Below are positions 1 to 6,658 of a stretch of 6,963 nucleotides of DNA, in pieces; positions within the stretch are counted from its first letter, which is position 1, and each line of letters starts with the position of its first letter. The notes under the pieces were generated by a model. The model did no database searches. It worked only from the letters and a program-made list of their open reading frames with translations, and was not told the origin of the DNA. The DNA lies in assembly GCA_945292135.1 (NCBI GenBank), contig CALYRA010000060.1, positions 1 to 6,963 of the forward strand. Direction: 5' to 3'. The DNA is from an uncultured Dysgonomonas sp. GTDB lineage: Bacteria > Bacteroidota > Bacteroidia > Bacteroidales > Dysgonomonadaceae. The position numbers and the translations under genes were made by a program.

Positions 1-504
1 AGCGCCTATAATAGTTTGTTGAACTATGAGAAATTGGGCATATTTCTCGCTATTATACTCTTGCCGTTATCCCTTCTGTTCGATGATACCGCGCTTGTGA
101 TTTTATATCTTACATCAGTGCCGTTCATGCTTATCTGGCAAATCTATAAATATAAATTCTTGAAAAAAATAGATTTAGCCGCTATGAATATTCTGAATGT
201 ATCAAAGAAAATTACAATGTATAAAAAATATCTGTCTATTGAATTTTTCATTGGAATGATATGGGGTATCGTCTGCTGTTTACTATTTGTTTTTAGAACT
301 CTCATAGTCAATTTTGCAAAAAAAAATCATATTAATACGGATCAAGTAGAAACATCTACCATTATTCTTTGGCTGTTAAGCGCGTTTTTATTCCTTGCCG
401 TCATTGGCGGCTTGGCGTATAAGTTCTTATACATAAGAAACATTAAACGTTTACAAGATTCAATATCAGAGATACAAGAGTTTGAACAAGAGATGGATGA
501 CTAA
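1..504 (+). CDS. Four-helix membrane protein of unknown function, 5' end missing
   Basis: The frame is open from the first base of the window to the TAA at 502-504, so the true start lies outside; the TTG at 16 is only the first possible start codon inside the window and I do not take it as real. The visible 167 residues contain four hydrophobic segments, at about 12-27, 30-49, 81-103 and 119-143, which I read as transmembrane helices. A lysine-rich loop (about 48-77) separates helices 2 and 3, and the protein ends in an acidic tail with coiled-coil character (IQEFEQEMDD). Positive charge clusters in the middle loop and just after helix 4, which would place both in the cytoplasm. I recognise no catalytic motif and cannot name a family. 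The gene converges on the mltF-like gene, with about 500 bp of mostly empty DNA between them. Confidence 0.75.
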   Translation, partial: SAYNSLLNYEKLGIFLAIILLPLSLLFDDTALVILYLTSVPFMLIWQIYKYKFLKKIDLAAMNILNVSKKITMYKKYLSIEFFIGMIWGIVCCLLFVFRTLIVNFAKKNHINTDQVETSTIILWLLSAFLFLAVIGGLAYKFLYIRNIKRLQDSISEIQEFEQEMDD

Positions 505-519
505 TAGTACAATAATTAA

Positions 520-828
520 TTTTGTAAGATAAGATATTTCATTTTATCTCTAACAAAGATACCATTCAGTAATATCCCGTTTGCAAAATATGTACCTCAA
601 CATCATTTTTTACGATTCCGAAAAAGCCGCAAATATTTTATCATACCTGAATCTGATTTACAAATCGCAGGGAAAATCATATTTAAAAGTATAGCATATT
701 TATGCTATTATTATGTTTATAAACAAATCCAAAAAGAATCGGAATCGGCACAGATCAATATAAAACAATTGTCATTTGGGTCAATTATACTATGTTTTGC
801 GTTAGGAATAATACAAATACTTCTATAA
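520..828 (+). pseudogene. Start-less 102-codon open frame, possible gene remnant
   Basis: After an in-frame TAA at 517-519 this frame stays open for 102 codons to the TAA at 826-828 without any ATG, GTG or TTG. In DNA this AT-rich such a long stop-free stretch is unlikely by chance. The translation looks like protein: a basic stretch (FLRFRKSRKYF), a hydrophilic segment (YKQIQKESESAQINIKQL) and a C-terminal hydrophobic helix (SIILCFALGIIQILL) that could be a membrane anchor. It is in the same frame as the membrane-protein gene ending at 504, but separated from it by TAA, TAG and TAA. It could be the decayed 3' end of a gene, a gene with a non-standard start such as ATT or ATA, or chance. No function can be given. 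Confidence 0.3.
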
Positions 829-1006
829 ATCTAATATAATTTTAACGATGAAAATCATATCATTGTACATGCTATGAAGATCTTAACAAAGTAAGAAAAC
901 TAAAATATACTATGCGGCGTCATCATTACTCAATTGGCTATTCATTAAATAACCTGATAATATATAAATAGTTAGCGTCTTTTCTTCATCTTAAATATAT
1001 GGAAAT
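829..1006. other. Intergenic DNA without a supported gene
   Basis: This AT-rich stretch between the start-less frame and the 3' end of the mltF-like gene carries only very short open frames, for example about 17 codons from the ATG near 911. I see no hairpin followed by a T-run that would end minus-strand transcription after the mltF-like gene, and no repeat or RNA gene. Confidence 0.5.
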
Positions 1007-2383
1007 TTATTTACCGGCCTTAAATCTCTTCTCGGCAACTAAAACATCATCAACATATTTTGTAGTTTCAGTACCTCTGAAATACCCATTTTTACAAACC
1101 GGATCATTATAATATTCAGGGTTACTTTTCAACAGGACATATGTTCTGACATTATCATACCAAATATCGGGATTTGCGCCATATTTACTGGCTAACCGTT
1201 GCGCGTCTCTGATATGTCCATCTCCGCCATTATATGCTGCCAAAATAAATTTAAGACGTTCTTCTTTATCATCTATTTTCTTAAAGATCACATTTAACCG
1301 ATCCAGAAGAACAACCGCTGCGCCAATACTTTTATCGGGATCCATACGTTCCTCGTCCGTAAGTCCCAACGAACGGGCGGTACGCGGCATCAATCCCATA
1401 ATACCGGCAGCGCCGGCCCAAGAAGTCAAATTATTTTTGAATCGGGATTCGTTGTAAGATATCGCCGCCAGTAAATGCCAGTCATAATTAGTCCCGCGAG
1501 CATGTTTCACGAAAAGAGAGTCATAAGGAGAAATCGCTCCTTTTGGCAAACCTTTCGGTATTTCATAATAAGCTGATAAGGGTTGTTTGCTAACTTCAAA
1601 ATATTTTTTCGTAACCGTCTGGTATGTTGGCGTTCGATCATATTTACTCACCCATCTATTCAAAGCTTTCGCCAATTGGGGTGTCCGAACGCTGACTGCC
1701 CAAGACGAACGTTGATCGAAACTCATTGGCAATGAAATATTAATATTATTATGATATGTTTTATTTACCTTTGCCAATATTTCGTCACTCACCGTATACT
1801 TTATACGTCCTTCCGAAACCATCCCTATCAGATCTTCTTCTGTGATAGTATCCGTATCTATACTTATTATATTGATACCGCCTCCAATCTCCTGATTAAA
1901 ATTTTCTAACCGCTGGTAATATTTAGAATTTTTCAATGTATATACATCTTTTCCGACCAATTCGGATTGATCTGTCAAAAGCGTATCTCCTTTATTTGCT
2001 CGTTGTACCAATACTTGACGAGATATCTGTTCCGGTCCCGAAAAAATAAGCGAATCTTTCATTTCATTAGAAACCATTATCGGATAAGCTATCAAATCTG
2101 CTTCACCGGAGTACAGCATTTTCAACATCCTTTCATAGTTTTCCGCAACTATAATATTAAGATCGACGCCTAAAGAATCACAAAAATTTCGAGCCATTTC
2201 ATAATCATATCCCATCGTATCTTCTTTATAAATAAAATATGAAGTTGATGTACTTAATGTGACTACTCTCAATTCTCCAACTTCTTGGATTTGTTTCAAA
2301 TCATATACTTGCTTTTTCTCTTTGCAAGAGACAAAGCAAATAAGCGCGATTATTCCAATAAACAGACAATGGATATGACGCAT
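1007..2383 (-). CDS. mltF: MltF-like membrane-bound lytic transglycosylase (lipoprotein)
   Basis: Predicted to cleave the glycan chains of peptidoglycan from the periplasmic face of a membrane, forming 1,6-anhydro ends. The 458-residue protein begins with a lipoprotein signal (MRHIHC, hydrophobic stretch, FVSC with Cys20 as likely lipidation site). Residues about 30-265 resemble a family 3 solute-binding domain (GELRVVTLSTSTSYF near the start, then GYDYEMARNFCDSLGV). Residues about 288-430 form the SLT catalytic domain: ISYNESRF with probable catalytic Glu312, GAAGIMGLMP at 324-333 and AAYNGG at 382-387. This order is that of MltF, in which the binding domain is thought to regulate the catalytic one. 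I chose the ATG at 2383 over a TTG at 2398 because the lipoprotein signal starts there. Only 11 bp separate it from the fabK-like stop, so the two are probably cotranscribed. Family and fold are secure; orthology to E. coli MltF is inferred. Confidence 0.9.
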   Translation of the reverse strand: MRHIHCLFIGIIALICFVSCKEKKQVYDLKQIQEVGELRVVTLSTSTSYFIYKEDTMGYDYEMARNFCDSLGVDLNIIVAENYERMLKMLYSGEADLIAYPIMVSNEMKDSLIFSGPEQISRQVLVQRANKGDTLLTDQSELVGKDVYTLKNSKYYQRLENFNQEIGGGINIISIDTDTITEEDLIGMVSEGRIKYTVSDEILAKVNKTYHNNINISLPMSFDQRSSWAVSVRTPQLAKALNRWVSKYDRTPTYQTVTKKYFEVSKQPLSAYYEIPKGLPKGAISPYDSLFVKHARGTNYDWHLLAAISYNESRFKNNLTSWAGAAGIMGLMPRTARSLGLTDEERMDPDKSIGAAVVLLDRLNVIFKKIDDKEERLKFILAAYNGGDGHIRDAQRLASKYGANPDIWYDNVRTYVLLKSNPEYYNDPVCKNGYFRGTETTKYVDDVLVAEKRFKAGK

Positions 2384-2394
2384 AATTATTTTTA

Positions 2395-3345
2395 TCAAAA
2401 TTGTGGGATATTCTTGAATTTTTCTAATTGGTGATTGAATTCGTCAATAATATTTTCAATTACTTTGGCTGCGGTAGGTAAATCTTCTATCAATGAGCTA
2501 ATCTGTCCGATTTCTAATTCTCCATCGACAAGATCACCCTCAAATATCCCTTTCTTGGAACGTCCCCGACCCAATAATTCACGAAGTTCTTCATTGGAAG
2601 CGCCTCTATCCTCGGCTTCCTGTACTTTTTTATAAAATTCATTTTTTACCAAACGTGTCGGACTTACTTTTTTAAGAGAAAGAAGCGTATCGCCTTCTTT
2701 TAATTCAAGGCACATTTTTTTGAATTCATCCGACGCAGAGCTTTCTTCCGTCAATGCAAAACGCGTGCCTATCTGAACTCCTTCTGCTCCTAAAGCCATA
2801 GCCGCCAACATTCCGCTCCCTGTGCCTATTCCGCCGGCTGCAATCAAAGGCAATGTTAAACTTTTGCTTACCTGAGGAATCAATACCATAGTAGTCGTTT
2901 CTTCGCGTCCGTTATGTCCTCCGGCTTCAAAGCCTTCCGCAACAACTGCATCGACACCGGCTTCCTGACATTTTAAAGCGAATTTAGAACTTGAAACTAC
3001 ATGTGCGATTTTAATACCATGTTCTTTCAATTTCTTTGTCCAGGTTTTAGGATTGCCTGCCGACGTAAATACCACTTTCACGCCTTCTTCAATTATAATA
3101 TCAATAATTTCTTCCACATTGGGATACATCAGCGGTACATTTACGCCAAAGGGTTTATCAGTAGCCGATTTGCACTTTCTGATATGTTGTCGCAGGTTGT
3201 CAGGATGCATCGAACCTGCGCCGATCAAACCTAATCCACCGGCATTGCTTACAGCCGAAGCGAGTTCCCAACCGCTACACCAAACCATTCCTCCTGATAT
3301 TATAGGGTATTTTATTCCAAATAATGATGTTATTCTATTACTCAT
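2395..3345 (-). CDS. fabK: FabK-type enoyl-ACP reductase / nitronate monooxygenase family flavoenzyme
   Basis: An FMN-dependent TIM-barrel enzyme of the family that includes FabK, which reduces trans-2-enoyl-ACP in the last step of fatty-acid elongation, and the nitronate monooxygenases (2-nitropropane dioxygenases). Visible landmarks in the 316 residues: ITSLFGIKYPIISGGM at the start, KPFGVNVPL at 64-72, AEGFEAGGHNG at 136-146 with His144 in the catalytic-histidine position, IAAGGIGTG at 168-176 and GVQIGTRFALTEES at 189-202 for FMN phosphate binding. From memory, the whole chain follows Streptococcus pneumoniae FabK more closely than typical nitronate monooxygenases, and length fits (about 320). 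I prefer the ATG at 3345 to a TTG two codons upstream. It follows the rplS terminator and reads nearly into the mltF-like gene. Family assignment is firm; FabK rather than nitronate oxidation is inferred. Confidence 0.85.
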   Translation of the reverse strand: MSNRITSLFGIKYPIISGGMVWCSGWELASAVSNAGGLGLIGAGSMHPDNLRQHIRKCKSATDKPFGVNVPLMYPNVEEIIDIIIEEGVKVVFTSAGNPKTWTKKLKEHGIKIAHVVSSSKFALKCQEAGVDAVVAEGFEAGGHNGREETTTMVLIPQVSKSLTLPLIAAGGIGTGSGMLAAMALGAEGVQIGTRFALTEESSASDEFKKMCLELKEGDTLLSLKKVSPTRLVKNEFYKKVQEAEDRGASNEELRELLGRGRSKKGIFEGDLVDGELEIGQISSLIEDLPTAAKVIENIIDEFNHQLEKFKNIPQF

Positions 3346-3369
3346 GATCAATGCTATTTTGATTTAATA

Positions 3370-3377
3370 CAAATATA
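3370..3377 (-). promoter_or_regulatory. Possible -7 element for the fabK-like/mltF-like pair
   Basis: On the minus strand the sequence reads TATATTTG, matching the Bacteroidota -7 consensus TAnnTTTG, 24 bp before the ATG at 3345. No TTTG appears at the usual distance upstream, because that position falls inside the rplS terminator hairpin. The promoter is therefore weak evidence; readthrough from rplS is the alternative. Confidence 0.35.
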
Positions 3378-3415
3378 AAAATTATAAAATAAAAAAGCCT
3401 GTTTTTCAACAGGCT
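3378..3415 (-). terminator. Intrinsic terminator after rplS
   Basis: On the minus strand an 8-bp perfect stem (AGCCTGTT / AACAGGCT, at 3408-3415 and 3396-3403) closes a 4-base loop and is followed by TTTTTT and further T-rich sequence. It begins 26 bp past the rplS stop codon. The A-run on the other side gives it little terminator quality for plus-strand transcription. Confidence 0.85.
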
Positions 3416-3441
3416 ATATATATTTTCAATTATTAAAAGGA

Positions 3442-3804
3442 TTACGCTTTCAATGATGCGGCTCTTTTTTCTTTGATACGAGCTTTTTTACCGGTAAGCG
3501 CACGTAGATAGTATAATTTAGCGCGACGTACTTTACCAATTTTATTCACTTCAATACTATCGATAAATGGAGATTCGATAGGAAAAATTCTTTCAACTCC
3601 GATATTATCAGACATTTTGCGTACTGTAAAGCGTTTTTTGTCTCCGTGACCTGCAATTTTGATTACAACGCCGCGATATTGCTGTACGCGTTCCTTGTTA
3701 CCTTCTTTGATACGATATGCGACAGTAATTGTATCACCACTTTTAAATTTTGGAAACTCTTTTCCTGTAGCAAATGCTTCTTCTGCAATTTTTATAAAAT
3801 CCAT
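3442..3804 (-). CDS. rplS: Large-subunit ribosomal protein bL19
   Basis: A structural protein of the 50S subunit near the interface with the 30S subunit. The 120-residue product carries the family hallmarks: [16 protein letters not shown] near 20-35, [10 protein letters not shown] at 39-48, [17 protein letters not shown] at 59-75, SPFIDSIEV at 78-86 and [12 protein letters not shown] at 90-101. Length fits the family (about 115-120). The reading frame extends upstream to a TTG at 3837, but homology begins at [10 protein letters not shown], so I take the ATG at 3804. There is no Shine-Dalgarno sequence in front of it, as usual in Bacteroidota. The gene has its own promoter, a folded 5' leader and a strong terminator, so it can be a single-gene transcript, although the yihY-like gene upstream is on the same strand. 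Confidence 0.97.
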   Translation of the reverse strand: MDFIKIAEEAFATGKEFPKFKSGDTITVAYRIKEGNKERVQQYRGVVIKIAGHGDKKRFTVRKMSDNIGVERIFPIESPFIDSIEVNKIGKVRRAKLYYLRALTGKKARIKEKRAASLKA

Positions 3805-3834
3805 GACTATAAATGCCTTATTATTAATTATCAA

Positions 3835-3874
3835 CACGTAATATTCACAGGATTTTCCCGTCAGAGATTACGTA
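3835..3874 (-). promoter_or_regulatory. Stem-loop leader at the 5' end of the rplS mRNA
   Basis: Reading the minus strand, ACGTAAT (3873-3867) pairs perfectly with ATTACGT (3842-3836), with a possible extra U-G pair outside. Inside, after an internal loop, ACGGGA pairs with TCCTGT (one G-U) around an AAA loop. The hairpin starts within a few bases of the predicted transcription start and is followed by about 30 AT-rich, apparently unstructured bases before the ATG. Known bL19 leaders in other phyla suggest autoregulation, but equivalence to any of them is not shown; a role in mRNA stability is equally possible. Confidence 0.5.
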
Positions 3875-3883
3875 AAGCGGATG

Positions 3884-3914
3884 CAAAATTATAAAATATT
3901 TCGATAATTACAAA
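3884..3914 (-). promoter_or_regulatory. rplS promoter (Bacteroidota -33/-7 type)
   Basis: On the minus strand TTTG (3914-3911) and TAATTTTG (3891-3884) are separated by 19 bp, an exact match to the Bacteroidota primary sigma pattern. Transcription should start about 5-8 bases downstream, near 3876-3879, giving a leader of about 70-75 bases. The promoter lies wholly in the gap between the yihY-like stop and rplS. Confidence 0.8.
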
Positions 3915-3947
3915 CTTTAAGCGCTGATATTTAAAGCTAAAATGAGA

Positions 3948-5264
3948 CTATAAATCTTTTATTAATATATCGTTTTCCTCACATATCAACTGTTCTTCTA
4001 TATCAAGGATACGTTGCCATTCACGATTAAACTCTACGTCAATATCTATCTTGAAATCTTCAGATCCATGCGAATTTATTCTATTTAACAGGTAGCCGAC
4101 CGTAAGCTTATTTATATCAATCGCAGGCACATAAGCCGGTACGAGTAAATCTATTGTTGGCGTTTCGACTATTACGCCTAATTCTAATAGGTAATATATA
4201 GATTCGCTTGTCAATTTAGTCGGGATTCTGTGTATCATAGAAATTTCGTCAGCGGTGTATGGTTTTTCGCCTTTTTCAAATCGATTGACAATAAGACTTA
4301 AAATTGCCAGCAATACGAAATCTTTGAAACGACGACTTATATTTTTAGTTTCTTGCTCGAAGCTAAATTTAGCTACATTCTGATAGGCGTATGACAGTTG
4401 AACGCCGAAAAGCAGAATAAACCATGATAATTGTAACCACAACATCAATAGGGGTAAAGCTGCGAAACTACCGTAAATAGCATTATATTTTGATATCCAT
4501 ATTTGACCTCCAATATACAACATCTGAAAGATCTGGAACACAGTTCCTGAGAAAGTTCCGGCTATGAATGCGGGCATAAACCGAACTTTCGTATTCGGAA
4601 TATAGATGTATAAAAACGTGAAAAGGAATATTGTAATAAGAAATGGCGCGATCTTTATTATCGGTCTTACCATATACCCTATAAGTTCCATATTGGCTGT
4701 ATTGCTCAATAAGATAGAAAAACCGGCATTGCATATTAGAAAAACCGGCGCAATAACAATCAAGGCGAGGTAATCGGTAAATTGCCTGTAATACGTTCTC
4801 CCATTTTTGATATTCCATATCAAATTGAAGTTATCTTCGATAGAGGATAACAGATTGACTACGGTATAAAGCAATATAACAACACCTATACCTAAAAAGA
4901 CTCCCCCATGCGCATATTGTAAGGAATTATCTATAAAAGTCATCGCCCGATTGATTAGATCGGCTTGTCCTTCAAAATATTTTACTAGTTCTCGTTGTAC
5001 TTCGTCCTGTAATCCAAATCCTCTGGCTATGGCAAACAAGACGGCCAGAATAGGGACTATGGATAACAGGTTTTTATATGTTAAGGCTGCCGCGCGAGTG
5101 TTGAGTTCTGTCCTGTCTATATTGCGGAATACAAGTATAAAGGATTTAAGTATGTCATATAAAGTCATTCGTTTTGCCGATAGTTCGTCGCGCGTAAAAC
5201 GCCAAATATCATATGTCAGAAAGTGAATAACTTTTTTTATAAAATTCGATATTTTCTCTATCAT
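3948..5264 (-). CDS. YihY/BrkB-family (UPF0761) inner-membrane protein with cytosolic C-terminal domain
   Basis: A 438-residue member of the YihY/BrkB family (Pfam Virul_fac_BrkB), once misannotated as ribonuclease BN. Its biochemical role is not established. Predicted helices lie at about 62-82, 121-142, 163-187, 202-223, 228-252 and 264-292. Family landmarks are RAAALTYKNLLSIVPILAV at 57-75 and YGSFAALPLLMLWLQLSW at 264-281, followed by LFGVQLSYAYQN. Residues about 312-385 are soluble and look like a winged helix-turn-helix (LAILSLIVNRF, then TADEISMIHRIP, then SIYYLLELGVIVET), and an acidic tail follows. Many short family members lack such a tail. The ATG at 5264 is the natural start. The gene lies about 50 bp after the rnpB 3' end with no visible terminator or promoter between, so it may be transcribed from the rnpB promoter. 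Confidence 0.9.
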   Translation of the reverse strand: MIEKISNFIKKVIHFLTYDIWRFTRDELSAKRMTLYDILKSFILVFRNIDRTELNTRAAALTYKNLLSIVPILAVLFAIARGFGLQDEVQRELVKYFEGQADLINRAMTFIDNSLQYAHGGVFLGIGVVILLYTVVNLLSSIEDNFNLIWNIKNGRTYYRQFTDYLALIVIAPVFLICNAGFSILLSNTANMELIGYMVRPIIKIAPFLITIFLFTFLYIYIPNTKVRFMPAFIAGTFSGTVFQIFQMLYIGGQIWISKYNAIYGSFAALPLLMLWLQLSWFILLFGVQLSYAYQNVAKFSFEQETKNISRRFKDFVLLAILSLIVNRFEKGEKPYTADEISMIHRIPTKLTSESIYYLLELGVIVETPTIDLLVPAYVPAIDINKLTVGYLLNRINSHGSEDFKIDIDVEFNREWQRILDIEEQLICEENDILIKDL

Positions 5265-5312
5265 TGCGTATTGGATAAAAGACCGGAGAATAGATTTGTT
5301 GTGAAATAAAGG

Positions 5313-5677
5313 AAAACAGTAAGCCTGTAAGCCGGGTTCTGTACCTCAATAAATGAGGCGTCTGTCATTTATCTAGGCTTACCGTCACCGATAAGCTCGA
5401 GCGACCTACCCCCCGACATCGGACGAGCAGCCCTACATACGCCGGTGTACATGGTCTTGCAACTCGCAAGTAGTACGGCTCCATACATTGCTGTACAGAC
5501 CGGTGAGCTTTTACCTCACCTTTTCACCCTTACCTCACCCGCAAGCAAGGCGGTTATTTTCTGTTACCTTAACTCTACCCTCACGGATAGCTTCCCGTTA
5601 GGAAATACGATGCTCTGCGTTGCCCGGACTTTCCTCTTAACCCCGAAAGGTCAAGCGACAAACCGGCTTACTGTTAT
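5313..5677 (-). ncRNA. rnpB: RNase P RNA, bacterial class A
   Basis: This is the catalytic RNA of RNase P, which removes 5' leaders from precursor tRNAs. On the minus strand the ends pair as P1 (AACAGTAAGCC with GGCTTACTGTT, at 5675-5665 and 5325-5315). Near the 5' end GAGGAAAGTCCGGGC (5636-5622) is the conserved P4/CRI element, matched near the 3' end by ACAGAACCCGGCTTA (5342-5328). GGTAAGGGTGAAAAGGTG followed by GGTAAAAGCTCACC (around 5534-5502) is the conserved core between, and CTAGATAAATGACAG (about 5376-5362) is the CRV region. The length of about 365 bases is normal. Open reading frames within it are not genes. The exact ends are set from P1 and could be off by a few bases. Confidence 0.96.
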
Positions 5678-5681
5678 GACG

Positions 5682-5715
5682 CAAAGGTAGTGAAATTATT
5701 GTTTATTCATACTTC
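5682..5715 (-). promoter_or_regulatory. rnpB promoter
   Basis: The minus strand reads TACCTTTG (5689-5682), a full match to the Bacteroidota -7 consensus, 6-7 bases before the start of RNase P RNA stem P1, which fixes the likely start near 5676. The -33 position holds GAAGTATG (5715-5708) with an 18-bp spacer, only a weak match to TTTG. Confidence 0.75.
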
Positions 5716-5759
5716 GAATTATATATCTCTGAGTCCGACCTCTAAACAGAAAAGGATAA
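5690..5759. other. Intergenic DNA between rnpB and the start-less plus-strand frame
   Basis: Apart from the upstream half of the rnpB promoter, nothing recognisable is present. In particular there is no TAnnTTTG element facing right that would drive the plus-strand frame downstream. Confidence 0.5.
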
Positions 5760-5999
5760 ATACTATATCCGGCACTTTATCGTCCATTTACCCTGGTTTT
5801 AATATTCCGCTTTCAATGGTGCGAATACATATTTGAAGAAGAAGGTTATGTTGAATATGGTTACCGATTCATTTGGAGAAGACCTGACGGAACTCTACAA
5901 GCAGCACGTGGTCAGGCGAGAATACCCAGCTTGAAAGACATGCATCAATTATTGGCTTTAGCTGCTAATGAAGGTTGGTTAGGTATTGAAAATCAATAA
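5760..5999 (+). pseudogene. Small conserved-looking protein lacking a start codon (remnant or non-ATG gene)
   Basis: Between a stop at 5757-5759 and the TAA at 5997-5999 lie 79 open codons. From about 5817 the translation has strong protein character: WCEYIFEEEGYVEYGYRF, then IWRRPDGTLQAARGQAR, then IPSLKDMHQLLALAANEGW. Codon third positions are mostly A or T as in neighbouring genes, which favours this frame over the two others. No ATG, GTG or TTG precedes the conserved part; the only early candidates are CTG at 5793 and ATA at 5802, and the first ATG (5938) comes far too late. The simplest reading is a 5'-damaged gene for a small cytosolic protein of about 60 residues. I do not know its family and assign no function. 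It runs away from rnpB and converges on the HExxH lipoprotein gene. Confidence 0.5.
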
Positions 6000-6034
6000 T
6001 ATCTATAAAAAAAACGAAAACCAAAATATGCTTA

Positions 6035-6643
6035 TTACTTTCGCAGATATTTCTTCGCAATATCTAAGGATGCAGTATGCTTCCAAAGCATAAACTTACG
6101 TTCGGCATCATATTGGGAAGAAACATCCTTTATTGTATTTATTTCCTGTTGGTAAGCTGCAATCTCATTTTCGTAATAAACCGAATCCCTAATTTCGGAA
6201 AGAGATATCATTCTATTGTAGGCAATTTGTTTTGAATAATCTTCAAGGTCTGCATTTACAACATTATTGATATAATCTATAATATCAACGGGAACATTTC
6301 CAATATAGACCGGATCTTCCAATAACAATGAAGACTTGCCTGAAGGTTTATCGTTATTTAAATGAAAAACCTCATGCCAAATAAATGAAACCTGATCCCG
6401 AAACTCATAGTTGAAAAACTTATTGCAAATTTGGATTCCACCATCAACGACTCTAGCATTCACAGAACAGTTTTCATCAACATATTCAATCGAAACAGAA
6501 TTAGCATCGCATCCCTTCTTTCTCAGAGCAACCCTTATACTATCTGTCAAATTTTTAGTCTTATCTTTAGTCGAACAACCTACCAAAAAGAATATAATAA
6601 CAGAACCTAACATAATTTGCAAACAATTGGATCGATTTATCAT
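6035..6643 (-). CDS. Lipoprotein with HExxH zinc-metallopeptidase motif
   Basis: The 202-residue product starts with a lipoprotein signal: Arg4, a hydrophobic core at about 9-22, and the lipobox LVGC with Cys23, so it should be anchored in a membrane and face the periplasm or cell surface. The central motif WHEVFH (residues 89-94: His90, Glu91, His94) is the zincin signature HExxH, preceded by the hydrophobic stretch VSFI that normally forms the active-site helix. A third zinc ligand may come from YENEIAAYQQE (157-167), which resembles the E-x-x-A helix of gluzincins. Three further cysteines (45, 59, 73) precede the motif and could form a disulfide. The substrate is unknown and I cannot name the peptidase family. 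It follows the small acidic gene after 15 bp, almost certainly in one operon. An inactive relative that merely keeps the motif remains possible. Confidence 0.8.
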   Translation of the reverse strand: MINRSNCLQIMLGSVIIFFLVGCSTKDKTKNLTDSIRVALRKKGCDANSVSIEYVDENCSVNARVVDGGIQICNKFFNYEFRDQVSFIWHEVFHLNNDKPSGKSSLLLEDPVYIGNVPVDIIDYINNVVNADLEDYSKQIAYNRMISLSEIRDSVYYENEIAAYQQEINTIKDVSSQYDAERKFMLWKHTASLDIAKKYLRK

Positions 6644-6658
6644 ATCAATTATAAAAAT

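Noticed and set aside
590..694. 34-codon plus-strand frame with an ATG (MYLNIIFYDSEKAAN...)
   Set aside because: Short, without promoter or recognisable similarity, and overlapping a longer open frame; it cannot be supported as a gene, although it might be part of the same decayed region.
691..708. 8-bp inverted repeat ATAGCATA / TATGCTAT
   Set aside because: AT-rich with a 2-base loop, no T-run after it and no gene ending just before it; expected occasionally by chance in such DNA.
3805..3837. N-terminal extension of bL19 from a TTG at 3837
   Set aside because: The extra 11 residues are not part of the bL19 family and would overlap the leader hairpin; the ATG at 3804 matches the family start.
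4483..4818. 111-codon minus-strand open frame in another phase
   Set aside because: It lies entirely inside the YihY-family gene, whose frame shows conserved motifs and membrane helices.
5445..5690. An 81-codon plus-strand open frame
   Set aside because: It lies antisense within the RNase P RNA gene, whose conserved elements explain the sequence.
5848..5934. Plus-strand frame starting ATG TTG AAT with a protein-like translation
   Set aside because: It overlaps the better frame 5760-5999. Its codons end mostly in G or C, unlike the rest of this AT-rich window, so it is the shifted shadow.
5984..5998. Small hairpin TATTGA-AAA-TCAATA over the stop codon of the start-less frame
   Set aside because: Only 6 A/T-rich pairs. 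The nearby A-run gives a T-run on the wrong side for terminating the minus-strand lipoprotein gene, and there is none for the plus strand.
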